Of a DNA stretch of 64,000 nt, positions 1 through 8,335 are shown in pieces (position 1 is the first letter of the stretch; every line of letters begins with the position of its first letter). The stretch lies in the NCBI RefSeq assembly GCF_004804335.1, contig NZ_SRXY01000005.1, positions 1 to 64,000 of the forward strand. Reading direction: 5' to 3'. The notes beneath the pieces were generated by a model. It had not been told where the DNA came from. It ran no database searches and saw only the letters and a program-made list of their open reading frames with translations. The DNA comes from Pacificoceanicola onchidii (GTDB taxonomy: Bacteria > Pseudomonadota > Alphaproteobacteria > Rhodobacterales > Rhodobacteraceae). The position numbers and the translations under genes were made by a program.

Positions 1-150
1 CAGCCGCTTGGCCTGCTCGGCCCAGAACCCTTCCGGATCGGCCACAGACTGCGCATACATCGCATCATACTGCGCCGCATCAACATTCGCAGACGCAGAA
101 AGTTCCGCGCTGGGGGGGTAGGTGTTGGCTGTTGGTGTTTGATCGGTCAT
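1..150 (-). CDS. acs: Acetyl-CoA synthetase, N-terminal part only (runs off the window)
   Basis: The complement of the first 150 bases is an open frame of 50 codons beginning at an ATG at 148-150. Its last visible residues, around YDAMYAQSVADPEGFW, are the conserved N-terminal segment of AMP-forming acetyl-CoA synthetase, which precedes the adenylating domain. The enzyme converts acetate, ATP and CoA to acetyl-CoA in the cytoplasm. The gene is read away from the TRAP operon, so the AT-rich spacer between them should carry both promoters. Only about 8 percent of the usual 650 residues is present. The call rests on that N-terminal motif. Confidence 0.8.
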   Translation of the reverse strand, partial: MTDQTPTANTYPPSAELSASANVDAAQYDAMYAQSVADPEGFWAEQAKRL

Positions 151-583
151 GGCGATCCTCCCTCGTGATCGGACGCGCACTGCGGCTAGACCTTACGCAG
201 CGTCGCAAGATGGAGGCACTATAACATTCGATGAAAACAATAGAATAAGCATCTCAAATATAACGTTTAATTTGTAAAATAGTTTATAGCACGTTTGGAA
301 ATCTGAAAATAAATTTGCGACCTTCGCTTAAGTGTCTGTTTATGCAGCTTTCTCATGCGCTAACATTTTCAGCGGTTTTTTCGACTGGTCGCGACTTTGT
401 GAGGCGCTCGCCGTTTTTGCTGCGCTGCGACATATCGTTCCGGGCGCCTTGAAGCCGCGCGCGGTGCCCCAGGGCGGCGGTTTCGTGCGAATCCGGAAAT
501 CCTTGCACATGGCGGCGGAAGCACTACCCTGCGTTTCCAAGGCGGCATTGATCGCCACTGCATACCAATGGGAGGTCCAAATC
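151..583. promoter_or_regulatory. Divergent intergenic region between acs and the TRAP operon
   Basis: No convincing gene lies in these 433 bases. Bases 215-320 are strikingly AT-rich against the GC-rich surroundings, as expected for divergent promoters. An open frame runs from 332 into the dctP gene, but its N-terminal part lacks a signal peptide and a ribosome binding site. The dctP start is therefore placed at 584, behind GGAGGT at 571-576. I could not pick unambiguous -35/-10 boxes. Confidence 0.5.
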
Positions 584-1597
584 ATGAATATCACCGGAAA
601 ACTGCTGTGCACGGCCATTGCATTCGCTTTCGCCAGCGAGGCGGCCGCGACGGAATGGAATGTCTCGGTCTGGGGCAAGCGCCGCGCCTTCACCGAACAC
701 ATCCACAAGCTCGCCGAGCTGGTTGAGGCGAAGACCGACGGCGCATTCACCATGAACATCAGCTACGGCGGTCTGTCGAAAAACCGCGAGAACCTCGACG
801 GCATCTCTATTGGTGCCTTCGAGATGGCGCAGTTCTGTGCGGGCTACCACGCGGACAAGAACCGCGCGATTACCGTGCTGGAACTGCCGTTCCTCGGTGT
901 CGCCAATCTGGATGAAGAGGTGGCAGTGAGCCACGCGATCTATGCGCACCCGGCGGTGTCCGAAGAAATGGCCAACTGGAATGCCAAGCTTCTGATGACC
1001 TCGCCCATGCCGCAATACAACATTGTCGGCACAGGCGACCCGCGCGACGAACTTGCCGAGTTCGACGGCATGCGCGTGCGCGCAACCGGCGGTCTGGGCA
1101 AAGCCTTCAGCGCCGTGGGTGGTGTGCCGACCTCCGTGACCGCGACAGAAGCTTACCAGGCGATGGAATCCGGCGTTGTCGATACGGTGGCCTTTGCCCA
1201 ACACGCGCACCTCGCCTTTGGCACGATCAACCGGGCGGATTGGTGGACGGCCAACCTCAACCCCGGCACGGTGAATTGCCCGGTCGTGGTGAACATCGAC
1301 GCCTATGACTCGCTGTCCGACGCAGAGCGCGCGGCGCTCGACAGTTCCATCGACGAGGCGATTGGCCATTACCTTGCCAACTACGGTGATCTTCTGACCC
1401 GCTGGGACAGCGTTCTGGAAGAGAAGGGCGTGCAGAAGGTCATGCTGTCGGACGATGAGCTGGCCAAGTTCAAGGATGCGGCAGGTCAGCCGATCCATGA
1501 TGCCTGGATCGCGGATATGAGTGCGCAAGGTCTGCCGGCGCAGGAACTCTACGACCTCGTCTTCTCGACGCTCGACACGGTGCGCGCGTCGAACTGA
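584..1597 (+). CDS. TRAP transporter solute-binding protein (DctP family)
   Basis: This is the periplasmic substrate-binding subunit of a TRAP transporter. The 337-residue product starts with a signal peptide (MNITGKLLCTAIAFAFASEAAA, cleavage expected before TEW). It continues as a DctP-type binding protein with the family helix ending EAYQAMESGVVDT and the region around residue 150 that carries the substrate-carboxylate arginine (GMRVRATGG). GGAGGT lies 7 bases before the ATG and decides the start. The dctQ- and dctM-like genes follow directly. The ligand cannot be read from sequence; the neighbouring homogentisate genes make an aromatic acid possible, but that is inference. Confidence 0.88.
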   Translation: MNITGKLLCTAIAFAFASEAAATEWNVSVWGKRRAFTEHIHKLAELVEAKTDGAFTMNISYGGLSKNRENLDGISIGAFEMAQFCAGYHADKNRAITVLELPFLGVANLDEEVAVSHAIYAHPAVSEEMANWNAKLLMTSPMPQYNIVGTGDPRDELAEFDGMRVRATGGLGKAFSAVGGVPTSVTATEAYQAMESGVVDTVAFAQHAHLAFGTINRADWWTANLNPGTVNCPVVVNIDAYDSLSDAERAALDSSIDEAIGHYLANYGDLLTRWDSVLEEKGVQKVMLSDDELAKFKDAAGQPIHDAWIADMSAQGLPAQELYDLVFSTLDTVRASN

Positions 1598-1655
1598 GAC
1601 CGGTGGCCGGGGGGAAGATTTCGCCCCGGCCTTCTCTTTACAGGTAGGAAAGACA

Positions 1656-2288
1656 ATGGCTGGCAGCGCAACGGTGTTGAGCGATGACAGCCTGCTGAGC
1701 CGTCTTGACCGGCGGCTTTTGCAGGTGGAATGGAGCATGGCCGTGGTGTCGGGGATCGGCGCTTTTGCGTTGATGGTGCTCGCCGTTTTCTCTGTCTCCG
1801 GCCGGAATTTCTTCAACGAACCGCTTCGCGGCTATGTCGACTGGATCGAGGCGGCAATGCCGCTGATCGCGATTTTCGGCATTGCCTATGTGCAGCGGGA
1901 AGGCGGCCACATTCGCATGGACATCCTTGTCGGGCGGCTGCGCGGGCGGGCGCTCTGGCTGGCGGAATTTCTGACAACCTCGGCGGTTCTGGTGCTGATG
2001 CTGCTGCTGGTCTGGGGCACGTGGTCACACTTCGATCGCAGCTTCGATTTCTCGAAACCGAACTGGAGCCGAGACAGCTCGATCGACATCGGCCTGCCGA
2101 TCTGGCCTGCAAAACTGGTGGTGCCCGTGGCGTTTTCGGTGATGAGCCTGCGGCTGGTGCTGCAACTCTGGGGATTTGGCGCGGCATTCCTGCGCGGGAC
2201 TGCGCGGCCGGTGGCGGTGCCGCTGGTGCAAAGCGCAGCAGAGCAGGCCGCGGCAGAGGCCGAACACATACAAGGCCACGACGGCTGA
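1656..2288 (+). CDS. TRAP transporter small permease subunit (DctQ family)
   Basis: This is the small membrane subunit of the TRAP system, 210 residues with four hydrophobic segments (about 27-47, 63-81, 102-122 and 148-170), the usual DctQ topology. The VDWIEAAMPLIAIFGIAY segment and the following REGGHIRMDI are typical of DctQ. The ATG at 1656 follows AGGAAAGA. An upstream in-frame extension would overlap dctP and is rejected. It sits between dctP and dctM, with 58 bases to the first and 12 to the second, so the three genes form one operon. It couples the binding protein to the large permease. Confidence 0.85.
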   Translation: MAGSATVLSDDSLLSRLDRRLLQVEWSMAVVSGIGAFALMVLAVFSVSGRNFFNEPLRGYVDWIEAAMPLIAIFGIAYVQREGGHIRMDILVGRLRGRALWLAEFLTTSAVLVLMLLLVWGTWSHFDRSFDFSKPNWSRDSSIDIGLPIWPAKLVVPVAFSVMSLRLVLQLWGFGAAFLRGTARPVAVPLVQSAAEQAAAEAEHIQGHDG

Positions 2289-2300
2289 GGGGCAGGGCAG

Positions 2301-3701
2301 ATGGACTCCATTGAAATCGGCCTTTGGGTGACGGGCGGCATGTTCGTCCTTGTTGTCCTCGGCATGCGCGTGGCTTTTGCGGCGGCGCTGGCGGGGATGG
2401 TCGGGCTGATCTGGCTGCGCTGGGACCAGTTCGGCTACGATCCGGACCGCTTTGGCAAGGCCCTGGAAATCAGTGTGAAAATCGCGGGGCAGGTGCCACA
2501 TGGCAAGGTGTCCTCGCAGGCGCTGTCCCTCATCCCGACCTTTATCCTGATCGGCTATCTTGCCTATTACGCGGGACTTACGCGCGCGCTTTTCGAAGCG
2601 GCCAAGCGCTGGATTGCCTGGGTGCCGGGCGGGCTTGCGGTCTCTACCGTTTTTGCAACGGCTGGCTTTGCGGCGGTCTCCGGGGCCTCCGTGGCGACGG
2701 CGGCGGTCTTTGCCCGCATTGCCATCCCCGAGATGCTCAAGGTGGGGTATGACAAGCGGTTTGCGGCTGGGGTCGTGGCGGCAGGCGGCACGCTGGCCTC
2801 GCTCATCCCGCCTTCGGCCATCCTCGTGATCTACGCGATCATCGTCGAACAGGACGTGGGCAAACTGCTGCTTGCGGGCTTCATCCCCGGCGTTTTCTCG
2901 GCCTTCATCTACGGTGGGCTGATCATCGGGCTGGCGCTGACCATGAAAAACTTCGGCCCGCCGGTGAGCGGCTTCACATGGCGCGAACGGCTCGTCAGCC
3001 TGCCGCCCGCGCTGCCCATCGTGGCAGTGGTCGTGATCATTATCTTCTTTGTTTACAATCCGTTCGGCGGGGACGCCTGGGGCACGCCCACCGAAGGCGG
3101 GGCGATTGGCGCGTTCATTGTCTTTTGTATGGCGCTGTTTCGGGGCATGCGTCTGCCGGAACTCAAGGACGCGCTGGTGGAAACCGCCAAGCTTTCGATC
3201 ATGATCTTTTCGATCATCTGGGGCGTGCTGATCTATGTGCGGTTCCTTGGCTTTGCCGACCTGCCAAGCGCTTTTGCCGACTGGATCTCGGCTTTGCCCT
3301 ATCCGCCGATGCTGATCCTTGTTTGTATCCTGCTGGCCTATGCGGTGCTCGGCATGTTCATGGATGCCATCGGGATGCTTCTGCTGACCCTGCCGGTGGT
3401 CTACCCTGCGATCATGGCGCTCAATGGCGGCGAGTTTGTCTCGGCGGCGGACAGCACCTTTGGCATGTCGGGGCCGATGTGCGCGATCTGGTTCGGCATT
3501 CTGGTGGTGAAAATGGCGGAGTTCTGTCTGATCACGCCGCCTATCGGGTTGAACTGCTTTGTCGTGGCGGGTGTGCGGCCGGAGCTTTCGGTGCAGGACG
3601 TGTTCCGCGGCGTGATGCCGTTCTTCGTGGCCGACGCGGTGACCATCGCGCTTCTGGTGGCTTTCCCCGCGATTGTCTTGTGGTTGCCGTCCCTGGCCTG
3701 A
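2301..3701 (+). CDS. TRAP transporter large permease subunit (DctM family)
   Basis: This is the 466-residue large, ion-driven membrane subunit of the TRAP transporter, with about twelve hydrophobic segments. Family landmarks include AVSGASVATAAVFARIAIPEM near residue 130, the GGTLASLIPPSAILVIYAI stretch near 160, and MFMDAIGMLLLTLPVVYP near 355. The start follows GAGGGGCAGG. Length and topology fit DctM. It ends the operon and is followed by a block of hairpins at 3705-3770, then the separately promoted hmgA. Confidence 0.9.
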   Translation: MDSIEIGLWVTGGMFVLVVLGMRVAFAAALAGMVGLIWLRWDQFGYDPDRFGKALEISVKIAGQVPHGKVSSQALSLIPTFILIGYLAYYAGLTRALFEAAKRWIAWVPGGLAVSTVFATAGFAAVSGASVATAAVFARIAIPEMLKVGYDKRFAAGVVAAGGTLASLIPPSAILVIYAIIVEQDVGKLLLAGFIPGVFSAFIYGGLIIGLALTMKNFGPPVSGFTWRERLVSLPPALPIVAVVVIIIFFVYNPFGGDAWGTPTEGGAIGAFIVFCMALFRGMRLPELKDALVETAKLSIMIFSIIWGVLIYVRFLGFADLPSAFADWISALPYPPMLILVCILLAYAVLGMFMDAIGMLLLTLPVVYPAIMALNGGEFVSAADSTFGMSGPMCAIWFGILVVKMAEFCLITPPIGLNCFVVAGVRPELSVQDVFRGVMPFFVADAVTIALLVAFPAIVLWLPSLA

Positions 3702-3704
3702 GCG

Positions 3705-3770
3705 GGGAAAATTTTGCCGGAACAAAATTTTGTTTTGGGGGCCAGCCCCCGTCCCGCAAGATGCGGGCCT
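3705..3770 (+). repeat. Hairpin-rich intergenic repeat after the TRAP operon
   Basis: Directly after dctM the sequence AAAATTTTG occurs twice 16 bases apart. It is followed by two perfect small hairpins: GGGGGC-CA-GCCCCC at 3737-3750 and CCCGCA-AGA-TGCGGG at 3753-3767. No long T tract follows, so intrinsic termination is uncertain. Structured intergenic segments of this kind, often followed by a purine-rich tail as here, are common in Roseobacter genomes (recollection, not searched). Confidence 0.5.
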
Positions 3771-3817
3771 CCCCCGGGATATTTCGGGCACAAAGAAACA
3801 GGGGCGTGCGCTTTTTC

Positions 3818-3846
3818 TTGACTTCGTTGCAGGTGCAACGTTTATT
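3818..3846 (+). promoter_or_regulatory. hmgA promoter with an inverted-repeat operator filling the -35/-10 spacer
   Basis: TTGACT at 3818-3823 and TTTATT at 3841-3846 are separated by exactly 17 bases. That spacer holds a perfect inverted repeat CGTTGCA-GG-TGCAACG (3825-3840). A bound dimer would occlude RNA polymerase, so repression is the likely mode. Half-sites of this size suit a MarR-family repressor, as is often seen for homogentisate genes, but no regulator gene is adjacent. Confidence 0.68.
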
Positions 3847-3904
3847 CATCTTTGGGAAACACAAGCGTGCGGGTCGAGTGCCCCGCTGCTGAGGAGGACA
3901 TCAG

Positions 3905-5257
3905 ATGAGCCGTTTTGAACTGCCCAAGGGCATGGTCCGTGCGCCGCAAGCCGTGGGGGCAAATGAGGGCTATATGCCCGGATTTGCGAATGATTTTGAA
4001 ACCGAGGCGCTGCCGGACGCGCTGCCGCAGGGCATGAACAGCCCGCAGCGGTGCAACTACGGCCTTTATGGCGAGCAGCTTTCCGGGACCGCCTTTACCG
4101 CGAATCCACCGGAGCGGACCTGGACGTATCGCATTCGCCCTTCGGTCAAGCATTCGGCCCGCTATACGAAGATCGACCTGCCGCTCTGGAAAAGCGCGCC
4201 CTGCGTCGATCCGGATGTGATCAGTCTGGGCCAGTACCGCTGGGATCCGGTTGAGGCGACGGGCGAGACCACCTGGCTGACCGGCATGCGGACCATGACC
4301 ACGGCGGGAGATGTGAACACGCAGGTGGGTATGGCGAGCCATATCTATCTTATCACGCAAAGCATGGTCGATAGCTATTTCTTCAGTGCTGACAGTGAGT
4401 TGCTGGTCGTTCCTCAGGAAGGACGGCTGCGGTTCTGCACGGAGCTTGGCATCATTGATCTTGAGCCGCAGGAAATTGCCATTATTCCCAGAGGCTTGGT
4501 CTACAGAGTTGAAGTACTTGAGGGGCCGTGTCGCGGGTTTGTCTGCGAGAACTATGGCCAGAAATTCGAGTTGCCCGGGCGGGGGCCGATCGGGGCGAAC
4601 TGCATGGCCAATCCGCGCGACTTCAAGGCGCCGGTTGCCGCTTTCGAAGACCGCGAAGTGCCCTCGACCCTGACAATCAAATGGTGTGGCCAGTTCCATG
4701 AGACCGAGATTGCGCAAAGCCCGCTGGATGTGGTGGCCTGGCATGGCAACTACGCCCCGTACAAGTATGATTTGAAAACATATTGTCCGGTTGGCGCGAT
4801 CCTGTTTGACCATCCCGATCCGTCGATTTTCACGGTTCTGACCGCGCCGTCCGGCGTGCCGGGTACGGCGAATATCGATTTTGTTCTGTTCCGCGAGCGC
4901 TGGATGGTGGCCGAGGATACATTCCGCCCGCCATGGTATCACAAGAACATCATGTCCGAACTGATGGGCAACATCTATGGCCAGTATGATGCGAAACCAC
5001 AGGGTTTTGTGCCGGGCGGGATGAGCCTGCATAATATGATGATCCCGCATGGGCCGGATCGGAATGCTTTTGAAGGAGCGTCCTATTCGGAACTCAAGGC
5101 AGAGAAGCTCGACAACACGATGTCCTTCATGTTCGAGACGAGGTTCCCGCAGCATCTCACTGAATTTGCAGCAAAAGATGCGCCATTGCAGGATGACTAC
5201 ATCGACTGCTGGGAAAGTCTTGAGAAGAAATTCGACGGCACACCCGGCAAAAAGTGA
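3905..5257 (+). CDS. hmgA: Homogentisate 1,2-dioxygenase
   Basis: This enzyme opens the ring of homogentisate to maleylacetoacetate with Fe(II) and O2, the central step of tyrosine and phenylacetate-type catabolism. The 450-residue product has the family start ([20 protein letters not shown]) and the C-terminal metal site: the His of PPWYHKN, the Glu of MSELMG and the His of MIPHGPD, equivalent to the His-Glu-His iron ligands of the human enzyme. The start has GAGGAGGACATCAG before it. It is transcribed from the operator-containing promoter at 3818. The next genes encode a hydroxylase expected to make homogentisate. Maleylacetoacetate isomerase and fumarylacetoacetase genes are not in the window. 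Confidence 0.97.
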   Translation: MSRFELPKGMVRAPQAVGANEGYMPGFANDFETEALPDALPQGMNSPQRCNYGLYGEQLSGTAFTANPPERTWTYRIRPSVKHSARYTKIDLPLWKSAPCVDPDVISLGQYRWDPVEATGETTWLTGMRTMTTAGDVNTQVGMASHIYLITQSMVDSYFFSADSELLVVPQEGRLRFCTELGIIDLEPQEIAIIPRGLVYRVEVLEGPCRGFVCENYGQKFELPGRGPIGANCMANPRDFKAPVAAFEDREVPSTLTIKWCGQFHETEIAQSPLDVVAWHGNYAPYKYDLKTYCPVGAILFDHPDPSIFTVLTAPSGVPGTANIDFVLFRERWMVAEDTFRPPWYHKNIMSELMGNIYGQYDAKPQGFVPGGMSLHNMMIPHGPDRNAFEGASYSELKAEKLDNTMSFMFETRFPQHLTEFAAKDAPLQDDYIDCWESLEKKFDGTPGKK

Positions 5258-5349
5258 GCGTCTTCGAATTTACATGAAATATGTGATGTAAGTGGCTGAT
5301 ATTCATTTGGAATGATCAACCACGTGTCATCCGGCTTGGGAGGGAAGCC

Positions 5350-6969
5350 ATGATTCATGACCGCTATCAACTGGCGTTCAAACTTTACCCCTACGCGCGC
5401 AGCGCCGATCAGGATGCGGACGCCCCCGTGCGTCATCCGGTCGTCGTCATGGGGGGCGGACCGATTGGCATTGCCACGGCGCTTGACCTGGGGTTGCAGG
5501 GCATCCCCGTTGTGGTGCTGGACGATCACGAAGGCATTGGTCAGGGCAGCCGCGCGATCTGCTTTGCCAAGCGCTGCCTTGAGATTGCCGACCGCTATGG
5601 CGCGGGCGAGGCGATGCTGGGCAAAGGCGTGGTCTGGAACCTCGGCAAGGTGTTTCATGATGATCGAAAGGTCTATGAATTCAACCTCTTGCCGGAAGAT
5701 GGCCACAAGTTCCCCGCCTTCATCAACCTTCAGCAGCCCTATTTCGAAAAGTTCCTCGTAGACCGTGTGCGGCAGGCGCAGGCGGACGGTGCGCCGATTG
5801 AAATTCGCGGTCGCAACCGGGTGGACAGCGTTGAGGTCACGGATGATGGCGTGCGGCTGGAGATCACCACGCCGGACGGGCCGTACACGATGGAGGCCGA
5901 TTGGCTGATCGGATGTGACGGCGCTTCCAGCCCGCTGCGCGGCATGATGGGGCTCGATTTCGAAGGGCGGGTCTTCGAGGACAGCTTCCTGATCGCGGAC
6001 ATTCGCATGAAGAACGACGATTTCCCGACGGAGCGCTGGTTCTGGTTTGAGCCGCACTTCAAGTCCGGGGCCTCGACGCTTCTGCACAAGCAGCCCGATG
6101 GTGTCTGGCGCGTGGATTTCCAGATCGGCTGGGATGTGGATCGCAAGAAGGAACTGCAGGAAGAGAACGTGCGCGCGCGGCTCGATGCGATGCTGGGCGA
6201 CGTGGAATACGAGATCGTCTGGACCTCGATCTACACTTTCCAATGCCGCCGCATGAAGGAATTCCGCCATGGGCGGGTGCTCTTTGCCGGAGATTCCGCG
6301 CATCAGGTTTCGCCCTTCGGCGCGCGCGGTGCCAATTCGGGCATGCAGGACGTGGACAATCTTGGCTGGAAGCTGGGCATGGTGATCCGGGGCGAAGCGC
6401 CGGAACGGCTTTTGGACAGCTACCACGAAGAGCGCGCCTATGGGGCGGATGAGAACATTCTGAACTCGACTCGCGCCACCGATTTCATCACGCCGAAGTC
6501 CAAGGTCAGCCATCTGTTCCGCAACGCGGTGCTGGATCTGGCCGAACACCACGCCTTTGCGCGGCCTTTGGTGAACAGCGGGCGGCTTTCGGTGCCTTGC
6601 GTCTATGACGGGCTGTCGCTGACGGGCGCAGATGCGTTGCCGGAAGGCCCCGCGCGCACGCGGCCCGGCGCGCCTTGTCCCGATGCGCCCCTGGGGGATG
6701 GGTTCCTTCTGGACGGGCTGGGCAATGGCTTTGCTCTGCTTGGGGTGAACGCGGAAGTGCCGGAAGGTCTCTCCGAAGGGGCGGTTGAGGTGAAGGCCAT
6801 CCCCTTGCCAAACCCGCTTTCGCCTGAACTGGCGGAACGGTATCTCGGGGAAGCGTCGCAGGCGGTCTACCTGATCCGACCGGATCAGCACGTTGTGGCG
6901 CGCTGGGACAGCTTTGATGAAACCGCCGTACGGGCCGCGCTGCGGCTGGCTTGCGGGCAGGAGGGGTGA
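5350..6969 (+). CDS. FAD-dependent aromatic hydroxylase, 3-hydroxyphenylacetate 6-hydroxylase (MhaA)-like
   Basis: This is a class A flavoprotein monooxygenase of 539 residues. Visible motifs are the Rossmann GGGPIGIATALDLG near residue 35, the DWLIGCDGASSPLR (DG) motif near 190 and the second FAD motif GRVLFAGDSAHQVSPFGARG near 315. A thioredoxin-like C-terminal domain follows, as in the PheA/MhpA family. GGGAGGGAAGCC precedes the ATG. The enzyme lies 92 bases after hmgA and 2 bases before a 66-residue partner. Homogentisate is produced from 3-hydroxyphenylacetate by the two-component MhaA/MhaB system of Pseudomonas, and this pair copies that arrangement. The substrate is therefore inferred. 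3-Hydroxyphenylpropionate or 4-hydroxyphenylacetate are alternatives. Confidence 0.72.
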   Translation: MIHDRYQLAFKLYPYARSADQDADAPVRHPVVVMGGGPIGIATALDLGLQGIPVVVLDDHEGIGQGSRAICFAKRCLEIADRYGAGEAMLGKGVVWNLGKVFHDDRKVYEFNLLPEDGHKFPAFINLQQPYFEKFLVDRVRQAQADGAPIEIRGRNRVDSVEVTDDGVRLEITTPDGPYTMEADWLIGCDGASSPLRGMMGLDFEGRVFEDSFLIADIRMKNDDFPTERWFWFEPHFKSGASTLLHKQPDGVWRVDFQIGWDVDRKKELQEENVRARLDAMLGDVEYEIVWTSIYTFQCRRMKEFRHGRVLFAGDSAHQVSPFGARGANSGMQDVDNLGWKLGMVIRGEAPERLLDSYHEERAYGADENILNSTRATDFITPKSKVSHLFRNAVLDLAEHHAFARPLVNSGRLSVPCVYDGLSLTGADALPEGPARTRPGAPCPDAPLGDGFLLDGLGNGFALLGVNAEVPEGLSEGAVEVKAIPLPNPLSPELAERYLGEASQAVYLIRPDQHVVARWDSFDETAVRAALRLACGQEG

Positions 6970-6971
6970 GC

Positions 6972-7172
6972 ATGGCAGATCTGAAGACAGACCCGAACAT
7001 CCCGGATCCGGATGGGTTTTATGCGGAGCTGATCGCGGCCCATGATGGGCTGAGCGAGGAGGACAGTGCTGCGCTGAACGCGCGGCTGATCCTGCTCTTG
7101 GCCAACCACGTCGGGGATCGCGCCGCTCTGAGCGCCGCCCTTGATGAGGCCCGTCGCTGCGCGCGCGGTTGA
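6972..7172 (+). CDS. DUF2783-type small partner of the flavin hydroxylase (MhaB-like)
   Basis: A 66-residue acidic, helical protein without membrane segments. Conserved-looking stretches are PDPDGFYAELIAAHDGLSEE and ALNARLILLLANHVGD. I recognise this as the DUF2783 family, small proteins encoded beside FAD monooxygenases. The ATG is 2 bases after the hydroxylase stop, which implies translational coupling. By analogy with the small coupling protein MhaB it may stabilise the hydroxylase or couple flavin reduction to hydroxylation. That role is inference and has not, to my knowledge, been shown for this family in Roseobacters. Confidence 0.7.
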   Translation: MADLKTDPNIPDPDGFYAELIAAHDGLSEEDSAALNARLILLLANHVGDRAALSAALDEARRCARG

Positions 7173-7194
7173 TCTCAAGAATCACGGACCGTAG

Positions 7195-7213
7195 GGCGGG
7201 GCTGTGCCCCGCC
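7195..7213. terminator. Hairpin between convergent genes
   Basis: A perfect GGCGGGGC-TGT-GCCCCGCC stem-loop lies between the stop of the small hydroxylase partner and the stop of the converging hydrolase. There is no T tract on either strand, so it is a candidate bidirectional structural terminator or a Roseobacter-type palindromic repeat. Confidence 0.5.
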
Positions 7214-7217
7214 TGCC

Positions 7218-8249
7218 TTATCCAAGCGCGGCGATCATCTTTGGAAACACGTCTGTCGCGGCGTTTTTACCCATAAAAACATCCAGATGGCTGTATCCCG
7301 GCAGCCAGTGCAATGCGTGTTTGCCCGGCGCGTGGCCGTCAAACCATTCAAAAGAGGCTTGCTGGCTGTCTGGCAGGAAGCACTTGTTTTCCTCCCCGGC
7401 AAAGAACACCCAGCGCGCGTCTGTCTTAGGCGGCGCGGCGGCGTAGTCTTCGGGCAGTGTCCCGTAGGTCTCCAGACTGATCAGGTGCCCCGCCGCCTCG
7501 CAGGCGCGGATGTGACGGAAGAAGCTGAGCGGCACATGGCCGAACTCCGCCTGGATGAAGGTGTCATGGGTCTCGTCGTTCAGGTTCTCATGCTCCCAAA
7601 GCGCCGGGCGGCCCGCGCCATAGGTGAAACTCACCAGCTGGCAGGCGGTGTTGTCGCATTCATGGTGCGCCGCTTTGGTCAGCCAGCCCAAAAGGCGCGG
7701 CAGGCCCGCGGGCGTGTCATCGCCCCAACCGGGGTTCATCGAGCGCATGAGCCGCGCCAGAACCGGCACCGCCAGCCGCAGCTTCACCCGTGACCAACGC
7801 GGCACAATCGGGTGCAAGGAGACCGCATTGCTGACGATGGTTTCGACCTGCGGCACCAGCCCCGCCAGAGCGGACATGGTGAAAGACGTGCTGCCCTGAC
7901 AATGGATGATCGCCTTGATCGTCTGCGCGCCGGTCTCATGCAGTACCGTCTTCACCGCCTCCGGGTGATCAAAAAATGCGGCCTGGTCGAGCGTCCAGTC
8001 GTGCAAGCGAAAGTCGATGCTGGCGCGCCAGTTCTCCAGCCAGACGTCAAAGCCTTCGGCCAGCAGCGCATCAATCACGGTGGTCTCAACCGGCGCGTTG
8101 AAGATATTCCCGCGTACCCCCGCGCCATGCACCAGCAGGACCGGCGATTTGGTCGGCGGCTTGGCCCCGCGAATGTTGGTCACGTCCAGTGTCAGCCCGT
8201 CGGCGGTCTGAAACGGGACTTTGCGAATGTCGTAGAGTTTTGAGGTCAT
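7218..8249 (-). CDS. Alpha/beta hydrolase
   Basis: A 343-residue alpha/beta-hydrolase. The oxyanion-hole region is LLVHGAGVRGNIF near residue 42. The nucleophile elbow is the variant HCQGSTSF, and a late GYSHLDVF carries the likely catalytic His. A long lid region lies between elbow and His. The ATG at 8249 is preferred over an in-frame TTG five codons upstream; neither has a strong Shine-Dalgarno. It is divergent from the metallophosphoesterase and GMC oxidoreductase genes. Hydrolase modules of this kind are found fused or linked to cholesterol-oxidase-like GMC enzymes in other bacteria, so a sterol- or lipid-type substrate is plausible but unproven. Confidence 0.75.
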   Translation of the reverse strand: MTSKLYDIRKVPFQTADGLTLDVTNIRGAKPPTKSPVLLVHGAGVRGNIFNAPVETTVIDALLAEGFDVWLENWRASIDFRLHDWTLDQAAFFDHPEAVKTVLHETGAQTIKAIIHCQGSTSFTMSALAGLVPQVETIVSNAVSLHPIVPRWSRVKLRLAVPVLARLMRSMNPGWGDDTPAGLPRLLGWLTKAAHHECDNTACQLVSFTYGAGRPALWEHENLNDETHDTFIQAEFGHVPLSFFRHIRACEAAGHLISLETYGTLPEDYAAAPPKTDARWVFFAGEENKCFLPDSQQASFEWFDGHAPGKHALHWLPGYSHLDVFMGKNAATDVFPKMIAALG

Positions 8250-8335
8250 GGCAGCGGCAAACAAGAATTTGATTGAAATAGGGGGGGTGGTTCGCCTTAA
8301 AGTAACACGATTACAACCAATGATATAGTGATCCC

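Noticed and set aside
524-1816. A 430-codon open frame on the minus strand across dctP
   Set aside because: It is antisense to a clear TRAP binding protein and has the same shadow composition; no ribosome binding site or domain.
2025-3791. A 588-codon open frame on the minus strand
   Set aside because: It is antisense to dctQ and dctM, extremely rich in Arg, His and Asp, with no recognisable domain. It is a shadow frame of GC-rich coding DNA.
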